Below are positions 38,442 to 47,139 of a stretch of 64,000 nt of DNA, in pieces. Each line of letters opens with the position of its first letter. Position 1 is the first letter of the stretch. The stretch lies in NCBI RefSeq assembly GCF_000185905.1, contig NC_014923.1:1945501-2009500 (forward strand), given 5' to 3'. Source of the DNA: Mesorhizobium ciceri biovar biserrulae WSM1271 (GTDB lineage: Bacteria > Pseudomonadota > Alphaproteobacteria > Rhizobiales > Rhizobiaceae). The position numbers and the translations under genes were made by a program. Below the pieces are notes generated by a model. That model ran no database searches. It was not told the origin of the DNA and saw nothing but the letters and a program-made list of their open reading frames with translations.

Positions 38442-40355
38442 TTGGACAAATCCGGGGACAAACGGCAGCCTGCAAGGCCTTTTGATTTGAACAGAATCGA
38501 ACGACACACAAACAGGCGGCACCATCATTTGAGCGTCTGGCCGAAGTGGCTGGCAGTGTTGGTTGTCGCTTTTGGTTTTGTTGCCGCGGCTGCGAGCGGA
38601 GCCAGCGCCGAAACACGGTCGCTGAAGTTGTATCATCTCCACACCCACGAGAAGGCCGAGATCGTCTACAAGCGCAACGGCCGCTACGTTCCCGAGGGTC
38701 TCCGCAAGATCAACATCATTTTGCGCGACTGGCGTCGCAACGAGCCGACCAAGATGGATCCGCGCCTGCTGGATCTCGTCTGGGAGGCGTATCGGGAAGC
38801 AGGTGCCACGGACTACATCCAGGTCGTCTGCGGCTATCGCTCGCCGTCGACGAACTCGATGCTGCGCAGCCGCAGCAGGGGCGTGGCCGAGAAGAGCCAG
38901 CACATGCTCGGCAAGGCGATGGATTTCTATATTCCCGGCGTGCCGCTGAAGAAGCTGCGCAACATCGGCCTCAAGATGCAGGGCGGCGGCGTCGGCTACT
39001 ATCCGTCATCCGGTTCGCCGTTCGTCCACATGGATGTCGGCAATGTGCGCCATTGGCCCGGTATCAGCCGCCAGGAACTGGTCTCCCTGTTCCCCAATGG
39101 CAAGACGCTGCATGTGCCGAGCGACGGCAGGCCGCTGCCCGGTTTTGAGCAGGCGCTCGCCTCCTACAAGGCGCGCAAGGGATCGGGCTCGCCGGCCATC
39201 GAGATGGCCAGTGCCGGCGGCAGCAGCAAGAAATCGGGTGGATTCCTGTCGGCTTTCTTCGGTGGCGGCGGCGACGACGAGGCCGACGACAGCGCCGATG
39301 TCGAGACCGCTTCGGCCGCCCCCCCGCCCAAGGCGAGAAACCTGAAGCCGGCAGCGGCGGCCAAGACCAGCAACCTCCCGGGCATCGCCATCGTGGCGCC
39401 GGAGAATGCGCGGCGCGCCGAGATTCCGCAGGTGACCGAACAGCAGGCTCCGGAGCCTGAACAGGACACGCCGGAGACGATCATCGCGGCATTGCCGGCC
39501 CGAAGCATTCCGCTGCCGGATTTCGCACCGCGGCCGAAAGCCGATGTCGGCGCGCAGCAGCCTGAGAATGTTCCCTTCGCGATGGCGGAGGCGACAGCCA
39601 CCACCGAGCAGGCCGTGGCGACCGCGCATGCGCCGGCGAGCGTTCCTTTCGGCATGGCCGATGCAACGGCTTCGGCTGATGCGACCCAGGTCGCGGTCAA
39701 CAACATACCGTTGCCGACATGGCGTCCCGACAATTCGCTGCCGGCCGCTCTGGCTGCGCCGCCCAGCAAGGATGTGCTGATGGCGCTGGCCGAGACGGCC
39801 GACCAAGGCAAGACCGCGACCGATGCGTTCTCGGTGCTGCCGACGGCACGGCCCGAGATGGCCAGGCCGGACGCGGTCAAGGCCGTGCTCGACGAGGCCA
39901 ATGCCCAGGTCGGTGCGGCCGATTACCAGCTTGCTTCCTTGTCCGGGTCCGAGCCGCGTTCGGCGTTCAACGATCCGGGCACCAACGCCGCATCACCGCG
40001 CGATGCTGTCGTAGCCCGCCCAGTCGGTTCCGATCCGGCCGCCGCGATCGGCGCCGGCGTCAAGACGACCCGCAAGGAATCGAGAGCCACCGCCCGCGAC
40101 CTGAAGCCAGGCCCCAAGGCCATGGTGGTTGCAGCCGCACCGCAGGCCGCCCGTTGGGCCTTGACCAGCGGCGAGCAGGTCGCCACTGTTTCAAGCGCGA
40201 CGACGGCGCCGGGTTACGCCTACAGCATCGTGCACACGCCGCCGAGCGAGGTCTACACCGCTGGCTTCCAGCCGAGCAGCCAGGTGGCCGATGCCAATCG
40301 CTTCACCGGCAACGCCGTCAAGTTCATGTCGGTAGCCCGCTTCCAGACCAAATGA
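38442..40355 (+). CDS. DUF882 (M15-like) secreted peptidase domain with long repetitive tail
   Basis: A protein of up to 637 residues. A cytosolic basic N-terminus precedes a hydrophobic segment (about 33-56, ending ASAE), then the DUF882 domain (about 58-225), related to VanY/MepA-type M15 peptidases. The zinc-site residues fit the family: His154 and Asp161 (QHMLGKAMDF) and His196 (FVHMDVG). Murein endopeptidase activity is inferred. The remaining 400 residues are Ala/Pro-rich, with repeated segments such as NVPFAMAEATA and SVPFGMADATA and IPLPDF/IPLPTW. The start is uncertain: TTG 38442 gives the longest frame, a TTG near 38490 with AAGG upstream is a good alternative, and there is no ATG before the membrane segment. 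Confidence 0.75.
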   Translation: MDKSGDKRQPARPFDLNRIERHTNRRHHHLSVWPKWLAVLVVAFGFVAAAASGASAETRSLKLYHLHTHEKAEIVYKRNGRYVPEGLRKINIILRDWRRNEPTKMDPRLLDLVWEAYREAGATDYIQVVCGYRSPSTNSMLRSRSRGVAEKSQHMLGKAMDFYIPGVPLKKLRNIGLKMQGGGVGYYPSSGSPFVHMDVGNVRHWPGISRQELVSLFPNGKTLHVPSDGRPLPGFEQALASYKARKGSGSPAIEMASAGGSSKKSGGFLSAFFGGGGDDEADDSADVETASAAPPPKARNLKPAAAAKTSNLPGIAIVAPENARRAEIPQVTEQQAPEPEQDTPETIIAALPARSIPLPDFAPRPKADVGAQQPENVPFAMAEATATTEQAVATAHAPASVPFGMADATASADATQVAVNNIPLPTWRPDNSLPAALAAPPSKDVLMALAETADQGKTATDAFSVLPTARPEMARPDAVKAVLDEANAQVGAADYQLASLSGSEPRSAFNDPGTNAASPRDAVVARPVGSDPAAAIGAGVKTTRKESRATARDLKPGPKAMVVAAAPQAARWALTSGEQVATVSSATTAPGYAYSIVHTPPSEVYTAGFQPSSQVADANRFTGNAVKFMSVARFQTK

Positions 40356-40371
40356 CGGCAAATCAACCGAC

Positions 40372-40403
40372 AAAGCCGCGCCGGGCAACCAGCGCGGCTT
40401 TTT
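40372..40403 (+). terminator. Intrinsic terminator after the DUF882 gene
   Basis: A 9-bp stem AAGCCGCGC / GCGCGGCTT with a 10-base loop, followed by TTT (five T in a row including the stem end). It lies 17 bases after the stop. Confidence 0.8.
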
Positions 40404-40530
40404 GCTGCGTGGCCGGATCCGGTCGCGTGGCCCGCCGGCTTCCGATCACACCGGCCTGACATTGCCGTGATCGTGGAACGCCTTGGGCCGTCAGCGGTTT
40501 CTCCCCCGTTCGTTCAAACCGGGGATACCC

Positions 40531-40722
40531 ATGAAGAAGATTCTACTGGCATCGGTCATCGCGTTGGCAACCGCTTCGGCGGCCATCGCCCCTACGCAGG
40601 CCGAAACCATTGTCGTCAAAACCCACGATCACATGCACATGAAGAAGCACTGCCGGACCAAGGTTGTCACGACCTGGAAGCATCATCATAGGGTGGTCAG
40701 GGAAGTCAGGGTCTGCAACTGA
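40531..40722 (+). CDS. Small secreted His/Lys-rich protein
   Basis: A 63-residue exported protein. The signal peptide (1-25, ending TQAE) leaves a mature peptide of about 38 residues with eight histidines (HDHMHMKKHC, WKHHHRVV), many Lys/Arg and two cysteines, one of them the penultimate residue. The composition suggests metal binding in the periplasm, which is unproven. ATG 40531 has GGGGA five bases upstream. It forms a one-gene unit bounded by terminators at 40372-40403 and 40759-40790. Confidence 0.6.
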   Translation: MKKILLASVIALATASAAIAPTQAETIVVKTHDHMHMKKHCRTKVVTTWKHHHRVVREVRVCN

Positions 40723-40758
40723 TCCGGCCAAGGCAGGCCTGGAAAAAACATCCGGCGG

Positions 40759-40790
40759 AAACCCGGTCGACGCAAGTCGGCCGGGTTTTT
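40759..40790 (+). terminator. Intrinsic terminator after the small His-rich gene
   Basis: AAACCCGG-CGAC / GTCG-CCGGGTTT with a GCAA tetraloop and one mismatch, followed by T residues. A run of A residues to its left could let it work in both directions and also close the convergent eda gene. Confidence 0.8.
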
Positions 40791-40809
40791 CCATGCCGCC
40801 ATGAAAGCC

Positions 40810-41448
40810 TTATTTTGTGAGCTTGCTCGCCGCGCGCGCCAAGGCTTCGATCTCGTCCCATTTGCCGGCCTTGACGAGGTCGTCGGGCGCCACCCAGGAA
40901 CCGCCGACGCAGACCACGTTGGGCAGACTTAGATAGTCAGCCGCGTTCTTGGCCGAGATGCCGCCGGTCGGGCAGAATTTCACATCGGCGAGCGGCGAGG
41001 CGAAGGCCTTCAGCGAAGCGATGCCGCCCGACTGCTCGGCCGGGAAGAATTTCAGAAAGCGCAAGCCGGCTTCGCGCGCGGCCATGATCTCGCCGGGGGT
41101 GATCGCACCGGGCAGCAGCGGAACATCGCTGGCGGCGGCTGCCAACAGAAGCTCGCGGGTGATGCCGGGGCTGACGATGAAGCGCGAGCCCGCGGCGGCA
41201 GCCTCTTCGAACTGCCTGGCATCGAGAATGGTGCCGGCGCCGACGATGGCTTCCTCGACTTCACCAGCGACCCGCCGGATCGCTTCCAGCGCGTCGGCGG
41301 TCCTCAGCGTGATCTCGATCGCAGGCAGGCCGCCGCGCGCCAGAGCGCGGGCCAGCGGCACGGCATTGGCGACATCGGAGATCTTCAGCACCGGGATGAC
41401 GGGCTGGCCGTTGAGGAGCGACAGAAGTTTTTCGGTCTTGCTGGGCAT
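40810..41448 (-). CDS. eda: KDPG / KHG aldolase
   Basis: A 212-residue class I aldolase of the Entner-Doudoroff pathway, splitting 2-keto-3-deoxy-6-phosphogluconate to pyruvate and glyceraldehyde-3-phosphate. Hallmarks are VIPVLKI at the start, the catalytic Glu in IEITLRT, GAGTILDA, SPGITRELL, the Schiff-base Lys in FLKFFPAEQSGG, and FCPTGGI. ATG 41448 has GGAGAG upstream; an ATG eight codons earlier is less likely. Edd and other pathway enzymes are not nearby. Convergent with the small His-rich gene. Confidence 0.93.
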   Translation of the reverse strand: MPSKTEKLLSLLNGQPVIPVLKISDVANAVPLARALARGGLPAIEITLRTADALEAIRRVAGEVEEAIVGAGTILDARQFEEAAAAGSRFIVSPGITRELLLAAAASDVPLLPGAITPGEIMAAREAGLRFLKFFPAEQSGGIASLKAFASPLADVKFCPTGGISAKNAADYLSLPNVVCVGGSWVAPDDLVKAGKWDEIEALARAASKLTK

Positions 41449-41635
41449 GTGTCTCTCCGTGGCGTGGGACAATTCAACCGATTAGCAGAAGGCCGTTTTC
41501 CTGTCCACGAAACCGGCCGTGTCGCGATGTCACGCGTCGCCCATACTCGCCAAGCCCAAGTTGACAAGGGTGGCTGCCGGCTCGATGGTGCCGACAGCTT
41601 TGGTCCCGGTGGCTTTTCAGGATAGGAATTTTTTC

Positions 41636-41665
41636 TTGACTCCCTGATCTCAGCTATGGTACAAA
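41636..41665 (+). promoter_or_regulatory. Candidate promoter upstream of trhO
   Basis: TTGACT (41636-41641), an 18-base spacer and TACAAA (41660-41665) resemble a vegetative promoter pointing at trhO. A near-direct repeat, ATGGTACAAATT (41656-41667) and ATGGTGCAGATT (41673-41684), overlaps the -10 and start region with a 17-base period and could be an operator. Confidence 0.4.
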
Positions 41666-41759
41666 TTCAGCCATGGTGCAGATTTGCGCCAGTGACCCGC
41701 CGAACAGGATGCCTGCTTTGCCTTGAATCGGCTTGCTCGAGCGTCTAGTGGCTTCGGCG

Positions 41760-42680
41760 ATGACATCACTTCCACTCCTTCGCGTCGCCGCGCTCTACCG
41801 GTTTGCCCGGCTCGACGCTTTCGAAGAACTGCGCGCGCCGCTCGCCGCATTCTGCTGCGGGCGCGGCATAAAGGGCACGCTGCTGCTGGCGCATGAAGGC
41901 ATCAACGGCACCGTCGCCGGCAGCGAGACGGCAATTGCCGAACTGATCGCGTATCTCGAAGCCATCGAAGGGCTTGCCGGACTCGAGGTCAAGTACAGCG
42001 CGGCCGCGGACATGCCGTTCCATCGCATGAAGGTGCGGCTGAAGCGCGAGATCGTCACCATGGGTGTCGATGACATCGATCCTTCGAAAAGTGCCGGCAC
42101 CTACGTCGCGCCGGCCGACTGGAACGCTCTGATTTCGCAGCCCGGCACTGTCATCATCGACACGCGCAACGCCTATGAGGTGTCGATCGGCACGTTCAAG
42201 GGTGCGATCGACCCAGCCACCGCAAGTTTTCGCGAGTTCCCGGCCTGGGTGGAAACGCACCGGGCGGAGCTCGAAGGCCGCAAGGTGGCGATGTTCTGCA
42301 CCGGCGGCATACGGTGCGAAAAGGCGACCGCCTATGTCAAATCGCTCGGCTTCGAGGATGTCTTCCATCTCAAGGGCGGTATCCTCAAATACCTCGAAGA
42401 GGTTCCGGCCGAACAGAGCCTCTGGCAAGGCGAGTGCTTCGTCTTCGACGAGCGGGTTTCGGTGTCGCACGGCCTTGCCGAGGGCGACGCGGAACTGTGC
42501 CGCGCCTGCCGCCACCCGCTAACGCCGGGCGAGCTGACGTCGCCCAAATTCGCTGCCGGTATTTCGTGCCCGCATTGCTTCGATGCGCGTTCGGACGAGG
42601 ACCGCCAGCGTTATGCCGAGCGCCAGCGCCAGGTCGAGCTTGCGCAGGCGCGGGGCAGGGGGCCGCATATCGGCTCCTGA
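41760..42680 (+). CDS. trhO: tRNA uridine-34 hydroxylase, rhodanese type
   Basis: A 306-residue protein of the TrhO (YceA) family, which forms 5-hydroxyuridine at position 34 of certain tRNAs using oxygen. An N-terminal acylphosphatase-like region ([19 protein letters not shown]) precedes a rhodanese domain whose active loop reads CTGGIRCEK with the conserved Cys. The C-terminal zinc-finger-like CRACRHPL...CPHC block is typical. Length is normal. ATG 41760 is the best start; the SD is weak. Independent of neighbours by function. Confidence 0.92.
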   Translation: MTSLPLLRVAALYRFARLDAFEELRAPLAAFCCGRGIKGTLLLAHEGINGTVAGSETAIAELIAYLEAIEGLAGLEVKYSAAADMPFHRMKVRLKREIVTMGVDDIDPSKSAGTYVAPADWNALISQPGTVIIDTRNAYEVSIGTFKGAIDPATASFREFPAWVETHRAELEGRKVAMFCTGGIRCEKATAYVKSLGFEDVFHLKGGILKYLEEVPAEQSLWQGECFVFDERVSVSHGLAEGDAELCRACRHPLTPGELTSPKFAAGISCPHCFDARSDEDRQRYAERQRQVELAQARGRGPHIGS

Positions 42681-42795
42681 TCCAGCATCGTGCTGCTGCA
42701 AAGCTGCTGCCTGTCATTGCAATGTCAAGTTTCGGGACCTACGTCTTCGACGTTCGAAACCCGCCCGTTGGCCGGGCAAATCCTGGAGGCACTGA

Positions 42796-43533
42796 ATGTT
42801 CGATCCCAAGAAGCTTCTCGACGATCTGCTCGGCTCGCAAATCCCCGGCACCAGCGGCACTGTTCGCGACAAGGCGGGGCAGGCCGTGCAGATGGCCAAG
42901 GACAATCCGCTGGCCGCCGGTGCGCTGGCCGCGGTGCTGCTCGGAACCGGTACTGGCCGCAACGTGACGGGCGCCGCGGTGAAGCTTGGCGGACTGGCCG
43001 CAATCGGCGGCCTCGCCTACAAGGCCTACCAGAATTACAAGGCCGGCAACGCGCCCGCAGAAGCACCGGCGGCCGGCCAACCGGAATTGCTGCCGCCGCC
43101 CAAGGATACCCCCTTCCACCCGTCGCAGGCGCCGCAAGGCGAGGACGAATTCACGCTGACCCTGGTGCGGGCGATGATCTCGGCGGCGAAAGCCGATGGC
43201 CATATCGACGATGAAGAGCGCCAGAAGATCGCCGGCAAGCTCAGCCTGGCCGGCATAGGCTCCGATGCCGAAAAGTTCCTGATGGCGGAGCTGGCAAGCC
43301 CGCTCGACCTCGACACGCTGGTGGCCGGCGCCAAGACCGATGCGCAGAAGCTCGAACTCTACACGGCGTCGCGCCTGACCATCGATCCCGACACACGCGC
43401 CGAGCGCGGTTATCTCGATCTGCTCGCCGGTCGGCTCGGCCTGCCGGACGCGCTGGTCGACCATGTCGAGGCGACGGTTTCGGCGGCCAAGGTGCCGGCC
43501 AAGGCCGGGACGTCACCCAATCCGCGCTGGTAG
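42796..43533 (+). CDS. DUF533 / TerB-like inner-membrane-associated protein
   Basis: A 245-residue protein of the DUF533 family. The first third contains a short hydrophobic Gly/Ala-rich segment (about 38-80: AAGALAAVLLGTGTGRN, GGLAAIGGLAY). A Pro-rich linker leads to a TerB-like helical domain (about 115-235) with acidic loops (SAAKADGHIDDEERQKI) that bind metal in relatives. The biochemical role is unknown; TerB relatives are linked to stress or tellurite response. TGGAGG precedes ATG 42796. A terminator follows. Confidence 0.82.
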   Translation: MFDPKKLLDDLLGSQIPGTSGTVRDKAGQAVQMAKDNPLAAGALAAVLLGTGTGRNVTGAAVKLGGLAAIGGLAYKAYQNYKAGNAPAEAPAAGQPELLPPPKDTPFHPSQAPQGEDEFTLTLVRAMISAAKADGHIDDEERQKIAGKLSLAGIGSDAEKFLMAELASPLDLDTLVAGAKTDAQKLELYTASRLTIDPDTRAERGYLDLLAGRLGLPDALVDHVEATVSAAKVPAKAGTSPNPRW

Positions 43534-43644
43534 GCCAAAACGGAACAGGGGGCACTTTCCGGGTTAACCGCTCATTAACCCAGCAAGCGCATCATTCAAC
43601 ACAGTCGGATCGGCTTTTCCTCCTCCCAAGCCCGGTTCAGATCA

Positions 43645-43672
43645 GGGGCGGTCGCCAATGGCCGCCCTTTTT
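43645..43672 (+). terminator. Terminator after the DUF533 gene
   Basis: A GGGCGG...CCGCCC stem with a ten-base loop is followed by five T residues, in the gap before the SDR gene. Confidence 0.75.
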
Positions 43673-43790
43673 GTCGGTCCGGCCGGATGGACACGCTTGC
43701 CATCGCCGCCGTCATTTGCGATGCCTTCCTTTTCGAGCCAACCCCCCAAAATCAGTCGAGCAAGCGCAGCGCTGCCGGAGGACAATAGCC

Positions 43791-44546
43791 ATGACCGAGC
43801 AAAGAACCGCCATCGTCACCGGGGCCGGCACGGGCATCGGCAAGAGCGTCGCCACGGCGCTGCTCAAGGCCGGCTGGAACACGGTGTTCTGCGGACGCCG
43901 CAAATCCGTGCTGGATGCAGCCGTGGCTGAGGCCGGGTCCACCGGCGCCAAGGCCCTGGCGGTTGCCTGCGATATCAGCAAGGCAGGCGAGGTCGACGAT
44001 CTGTTCGAGACCGTGGCGGCGGCCTTCGGCCGTGTCGACCTGCTCTTCAACAATGCCGGCATGGGCTACAAATCGACGCCGATCGACGAGATACCGGTCG
44101 AAGTGTGGAACGATATCGTCGGCGTCAACCTCACCGGTTCGTTCCTGTGCGCCCGTGCCGCCTTTGGCGCCATGCGCAAGCAGAAGCCGATGGGTGGCCG
44201 CATCATCAACAACGGTTCGGTGTCGGCCTATGCGCCGCGCCCAGGCTCGGTGCCCTACACGGCGACCAAGCATGCCATCACCGGACTGACCAAGACGCTG
44301 GCGCTCGACGGCCGGCCCTATGACATCGCCTGCGGCCAGATCGACATCGGCAATGCGCTGACCGACATGGCGCAGCCGATGACGGTCGGTGTGCCGCAGG
44401 CCAATGGCTCGATCGCAGCCGAAGCGGTGATGGATGTTCAGCGCGTCGCCGACGCCGTCGTCCACATGGCCAGCCTGCCGCTCGACGCCAACGTGCTGTT
44501 CATGACCGTGATGGCGACCAAGATGCCGTTTGTCGGGCGTGGGTGA
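43791..44546 (+). CDS. Short-chain dehydrogenase/reductase (SDR)
   Basis: A 251-residue classical SDR. The NAD(P)-binding TGAGTGIGKSVA is at about residues 10-21, then NNAG, the catalytic Ser in NNGSVSAYAP and the YxxxK pair in PYTATKHAI. An Arg pair (CGRRKS) at the end of the second strand suggests NADP(H). Substrate is unknown. GGAGGA lies eight bases before ATG 43791. Convergent with the YCII-family gene. Confidence 0.9.
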   Translation: MTEQRTAIVTGAGTGIGKSVATALLKAGWNTVFCGRRKSVLDAAVAEAGSTGAKALAVACDISKAGEVDDLFETVAAAFGRVDLLFNNAGMGYKSTPIDEIPVEVWNDIVGVNLTGSFLCARAAFGAMRKQKPMGGRIINNGSVSAYAPRPGSVPYTATKHAITGLTKTLALDGRPYDIACGQIDIGNALTDMAQPMTVGVPQANGSIAAEAVMDVQRVADAVVHMASLPLDANVLFMTVMATKMPFVGRG

Positions 44547-44569
44547 GCAGCCCGGTTCGCGTAAGCGAA

Positions 44570-44638
44570 TTCATCGTGCCAGTGGCACGATGAAAGGCCG
44601 GCGAACGCTGGGACGCTGCGAAGCAGCGGGGACCCAGC
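44570..44638. repeat. Double hairpin between convergent genes
   Basis: A perfect 11-bp inverted repeat TTCATCGTGCC-AGT-GGCACGATGAA (44570-44594) is followed by a second composite stem (GCTGGG, CGCTGC / GCAGCG, CCCAGC; 44607-44638). Neither is followed by a T-run. It lies between the 3' ends of the SDR and YCII genes and may be a repeated intergenic element or a bidirectional 3' end signal. Confidence 0.6.
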
Positions 44639-44647
44639 CGGATGGTT

Positions 44648-45022
44648 TTATTTCCCGGCCAGCGGCACGCCGGGCTTGAACAGCAGAATGGGCCTGATCT
44701 CGTAAACGGCGGTGGGATTGACGCGGCGAAGGTCGCGGGCGATCGCGATGGCCTCGTCTCGCGTGGCGCAGTCGACGACATAGAGCCCGAGCAACTGTTC
44801 CTTGGTTTCGGCGAACGGACCGTCGATGATCACACCGTCGCCCGGGCCGCGCAGGGTGATGGCATCCTGTGTCGCGCCCAGACGCGCGGACGGTCCAAGC
44901 GTGCCCTCCTCATGAAGCCGGGTGTTGATCTTCAGCAGGTCGGCCATAAGTGCTGCATCTTCCTGCGGCGTCAGCGCCTTGATCGCATCTTCCACGTGAT
45001 AGGCAAGGATTGCGTAGAACAT
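44648..45022 (-). CDS. YCII-related (DGPF) domain protein
   Basis: A 124-residue protein with the ferredoxin-like YCII fold. The signature is VIIDGPFAETKEQLLGLYVVDC, the DGPF variant of the family. Function in bacteria is mostly unknown; similar genes are often next to ECF sigma factors, but none is here. It is monocistronic with a small gap (about 150 bases) to the aminotransferase gene. Confidence 0.8.
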   Translation of the reverse strand: MFYAILAYHVEDAIKALTPQEDAALMADLLKINTRLHEEGTLGPSARLGATQDAITLRGPGDGVIIDGPFAETKEQLLGLYVVDCATRDEAIAIARDLRRVNPTAVYEIRPILLFKPGVPLAGK

Positions 45023-45174
45023 TTTATGTCACCTGCTTCGATCCTGATCCAGGGAGCGTAGCGGTTCCCGACACGCCCGCCCAGCCTTGGCCGTGCGTGT
45101 CCGGACAGATCATGACACCATCATGGTCGCCAGCCGCAACCATCCGGAAAGAGGCCACCGGCCCGCTTTCAAAC

Positions 45175-46359
45175 CTACTTCGCCAGGAACGCTCCGATCC
45201 GCTCCAGTGCGCGCAAGATGTTCTCCTCGGAATTGGCGTAGGAGAGCCTGATATAGCCTTCGCCGAGAATGCCGAAATCGGGGCCGCCGATCAGCGCCAC
45301 GCCGGCCTCGTCGAGCAGCGCCGAGGCGAGCTTCTTGGCCTTCCAGCCGGTCTTCGAGACGTTGGGGAAGGCGTAGAACGCGCCCTTGGGCGTGATGCAG
45401 GATATGTTGGGCAGGGCGTTCAGTCCCTCGACGACGATCTTCCGGCGGCGGTCGAAGGCGCGCATCATCTCGTCGACGTCGTCCTGCGGGCCGTCGATGG
45501 CGGCGATGCCGGCAAACTGGCTCGGCGCGTTGACGCAGGACCAGCAATTGACCGCCAGCTTGCGCACCTTGTCGTAGAGATGGGCGCCCTTGTCGCCATT
45601 CGGCCAGATCGACCAGCCCATGCGCCAGCCGGTCATCGCCCAGGTCTTCGACCAGCCATTGAGCACGATCAGCCGGTCGCGGATTTCGGGAAAGCCGAGC
45701 AGCGAGCAATGCGTCTCGCCATCATAGGTCATGACGTCGTAGATCTCGTCGGAGAGGATGGCGACCTGCGGATGCGCCTCCAGCCCCTTGACCAGTTTCT
45801 CGATCTCGGCGCGAGGCGTGACGCCGCCGGTCGGATTGGCGGGCGAGTTGAGGATCAGCAGCCTGGTCTTCGAGGTGATCAGCGCCAGCGTCTCCTCGGC
45901 CGAGAAGGCAAAGCCGTTTTCTTCGCGCATCGGCACGGGAATGGGTGCCGCACCCGTGAACTCGATCATCGAGCGGTAGATGGGAAAGCCGGGGTCCGGG
46001 TAGAGGATCTCGGCGCCGGGCTCGCCGAACATCAGGATCGCGGCGAACATGGTCGGCTTGCCGCCGGGCAGGATCATCACCGTTTCGGGCGATATCTCGA
46101 CACCGGTGGTGGTCAGCGTGCGGCGCACCACCGCCTCGCGCGTCGCCAGCAGGCCATTGGCCGGCGTGTAGCCGTGATGGCCGTCGCGCAGCGCCTTGAT
46201 CGCCGCCTCGACGATGTGCTGCGGCGTCTTGAAGTCGGGCTGGCCGATGCCGAGATTGACGATGTCGCGGCCTTGTTGGGCAAGTGCTGTGGCCTTCGCA
46301 AGCACGGCGAAGGCGTTTTCCTCGCCAAGGCGGTCGAAGGCCGAAATCGTGTGGAGCAT
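45175..46359 (-). CDS. Class I/II aminotransferase (aspartate-type)
   Basis: A 394-residue PLP enzyme. Family blocks include NLGIGQPDFKTPQHI, YTPANGLLATREAV, LNSPANPTGGV and SDEIYDVMTYDG. The Schiff-base lysine lies in NGWSKTWAMTGWRMGW, and RLSYANSEENI holds a C-terminal Arg for the substrate carboxylate. The donor is not determinable from sequence; alanine, aspartate or aromatic amino acids are options. The gene is divergent from the acetyltransferase gene. Confidence 0.88.
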   Translation of the reverse strand: MLHTISAFDRLGEENAFAVLAKATALAQQGRDIVNLGIGQPDFKTPQHIVEAAIKALRDGHHGYTPANGLLATREAVVRRTLTTTGVEISPETVMILPGGKPTMFAAILMFGEPGAEILYPDPGFPIYRSMIEFTGAAPIPVPMREENGFAFSAEETLALITSKTRLLILNSPANPTGGVTPRAEIEKLVKGLEAHPQVAILSDEIYDVMTYDGETHCSLLGFPEIRDRLIVLNGWSKTWAMTGWRMGWSIWPNGDKGAHLYDKVRKLAVNCWSCVNAPSQFAGIAAIDGPQDDVDEMMRAFDRRRKIVVEGLNALPNISCITPKGAFYAFPNVSKTGWKAKKLASALLDEAGVALIGGPDFGILGEGYIRLSYANSEENILRALERIGAFLAK

Positions 46360-46442
46360 TTTTCCCGTCCGTGTGGTTCTTGCTGTTGGGTCGCGTTTTT
46401 GTGAGCCTCAGCCCGCAAAAGTCAAACGGATTGGAGCATTCG

Positions 46443-47129
46443 GTGTCGGAAAATCTGAAGGATTGGCAACCGCGTCCGCGGCCCGAACGCAAGACCATCG
46501 ACGGTCGATACGTCCGGCTTGAACCGCTGAGCGCTGCAAAACACGGCGACGGCCTCTATGAAGCGTCCTCCGTGTCCGATATCGACGACCGCTTCGCCTG
46601 GTTGCCCGACTATCCGCCGGAGACCCGCGCCGCCTTCCAGCCATGGCTGGACAAAGTCGAAGCCAGCGAGGATCCGCTGTTCTTCACCGTCATCGACAAG
46701 GCCAGCGGCAAGGTCGCCGGACGCCAGACGCTGATGCGCATCGATCCGGCCTACGGCGTCATCGAGATCGGCAACATCTATTGGGGACCGCTCATCTCGC
46801 GCAAGCCGGGAGCAACCGAAGCGCAGTTCCTGTTCATGAAATACATCTTCGACGGGCTCGGCTATCGCCGCTACGAATGGAAGTGCAACAACCGCAACGA
46901 GCCATCGAAGCGGGCCGCCGAGCGGTTCGGCTTCAAGTTCGAAGGCATTTTCCGCCAGCATCTCATCGTCAAGGGTGAAAACCGCGACACTGCGTGGTAT
47001 TCGATCATCGACAAGGAGTGGCCGGCGCTGCGCAGTGCCTATGAGGCGTGGCTCGATCCGGCCAATTTCGATGGCGACGGCCGGCAGAAGCGACGGCTCG
47101 AGGATTTTCGCGCGGAATTCGGCGCTTAG
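46443..47129 (+). CDS. GNAT acetyltransferase, RimJ/RimL type
   Basis: A 228-residue N-acetyltransferase of the Acetyltransf_3 group. It starts with a GTG at 46443 preceded by GGAG at seven bases. Characteristic segments are GRYVRLEPL, FFTVIDKASGKVAGRQTLMRID, IEIGNIYWGP and EWKCNNRNEPSKRAAERFGFKFEG. The target is unknown. Its stop codon TAG overlaps the Shine-Dalgarno sequence of the CDF transporter gene, so the two are translationally close and likely an operon. Confidence 0.88.
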   Translation: MSENLKDWQPRPRPERKTIDGRYVRLEPLSAAKHGDGLYEASSVSDIDDRFAWLPDYPPETRAAFQPWLDKVEASEDPLFFTVIDKASGKVAGRQTLMRIDPAYGVIEIGNIYWGPLISRKPGATEAQFLFMKYIFDGLGYRRYEWKCNNRNEPSKRAAERFGFKFEGIFRQHLIVKGENRDTAWYSIIDKEWPALRSAYEAWLDPANFDGDGRQKRRLEDFRAEFGA

Positions 47130-47139
47130 GAGTTCACTA

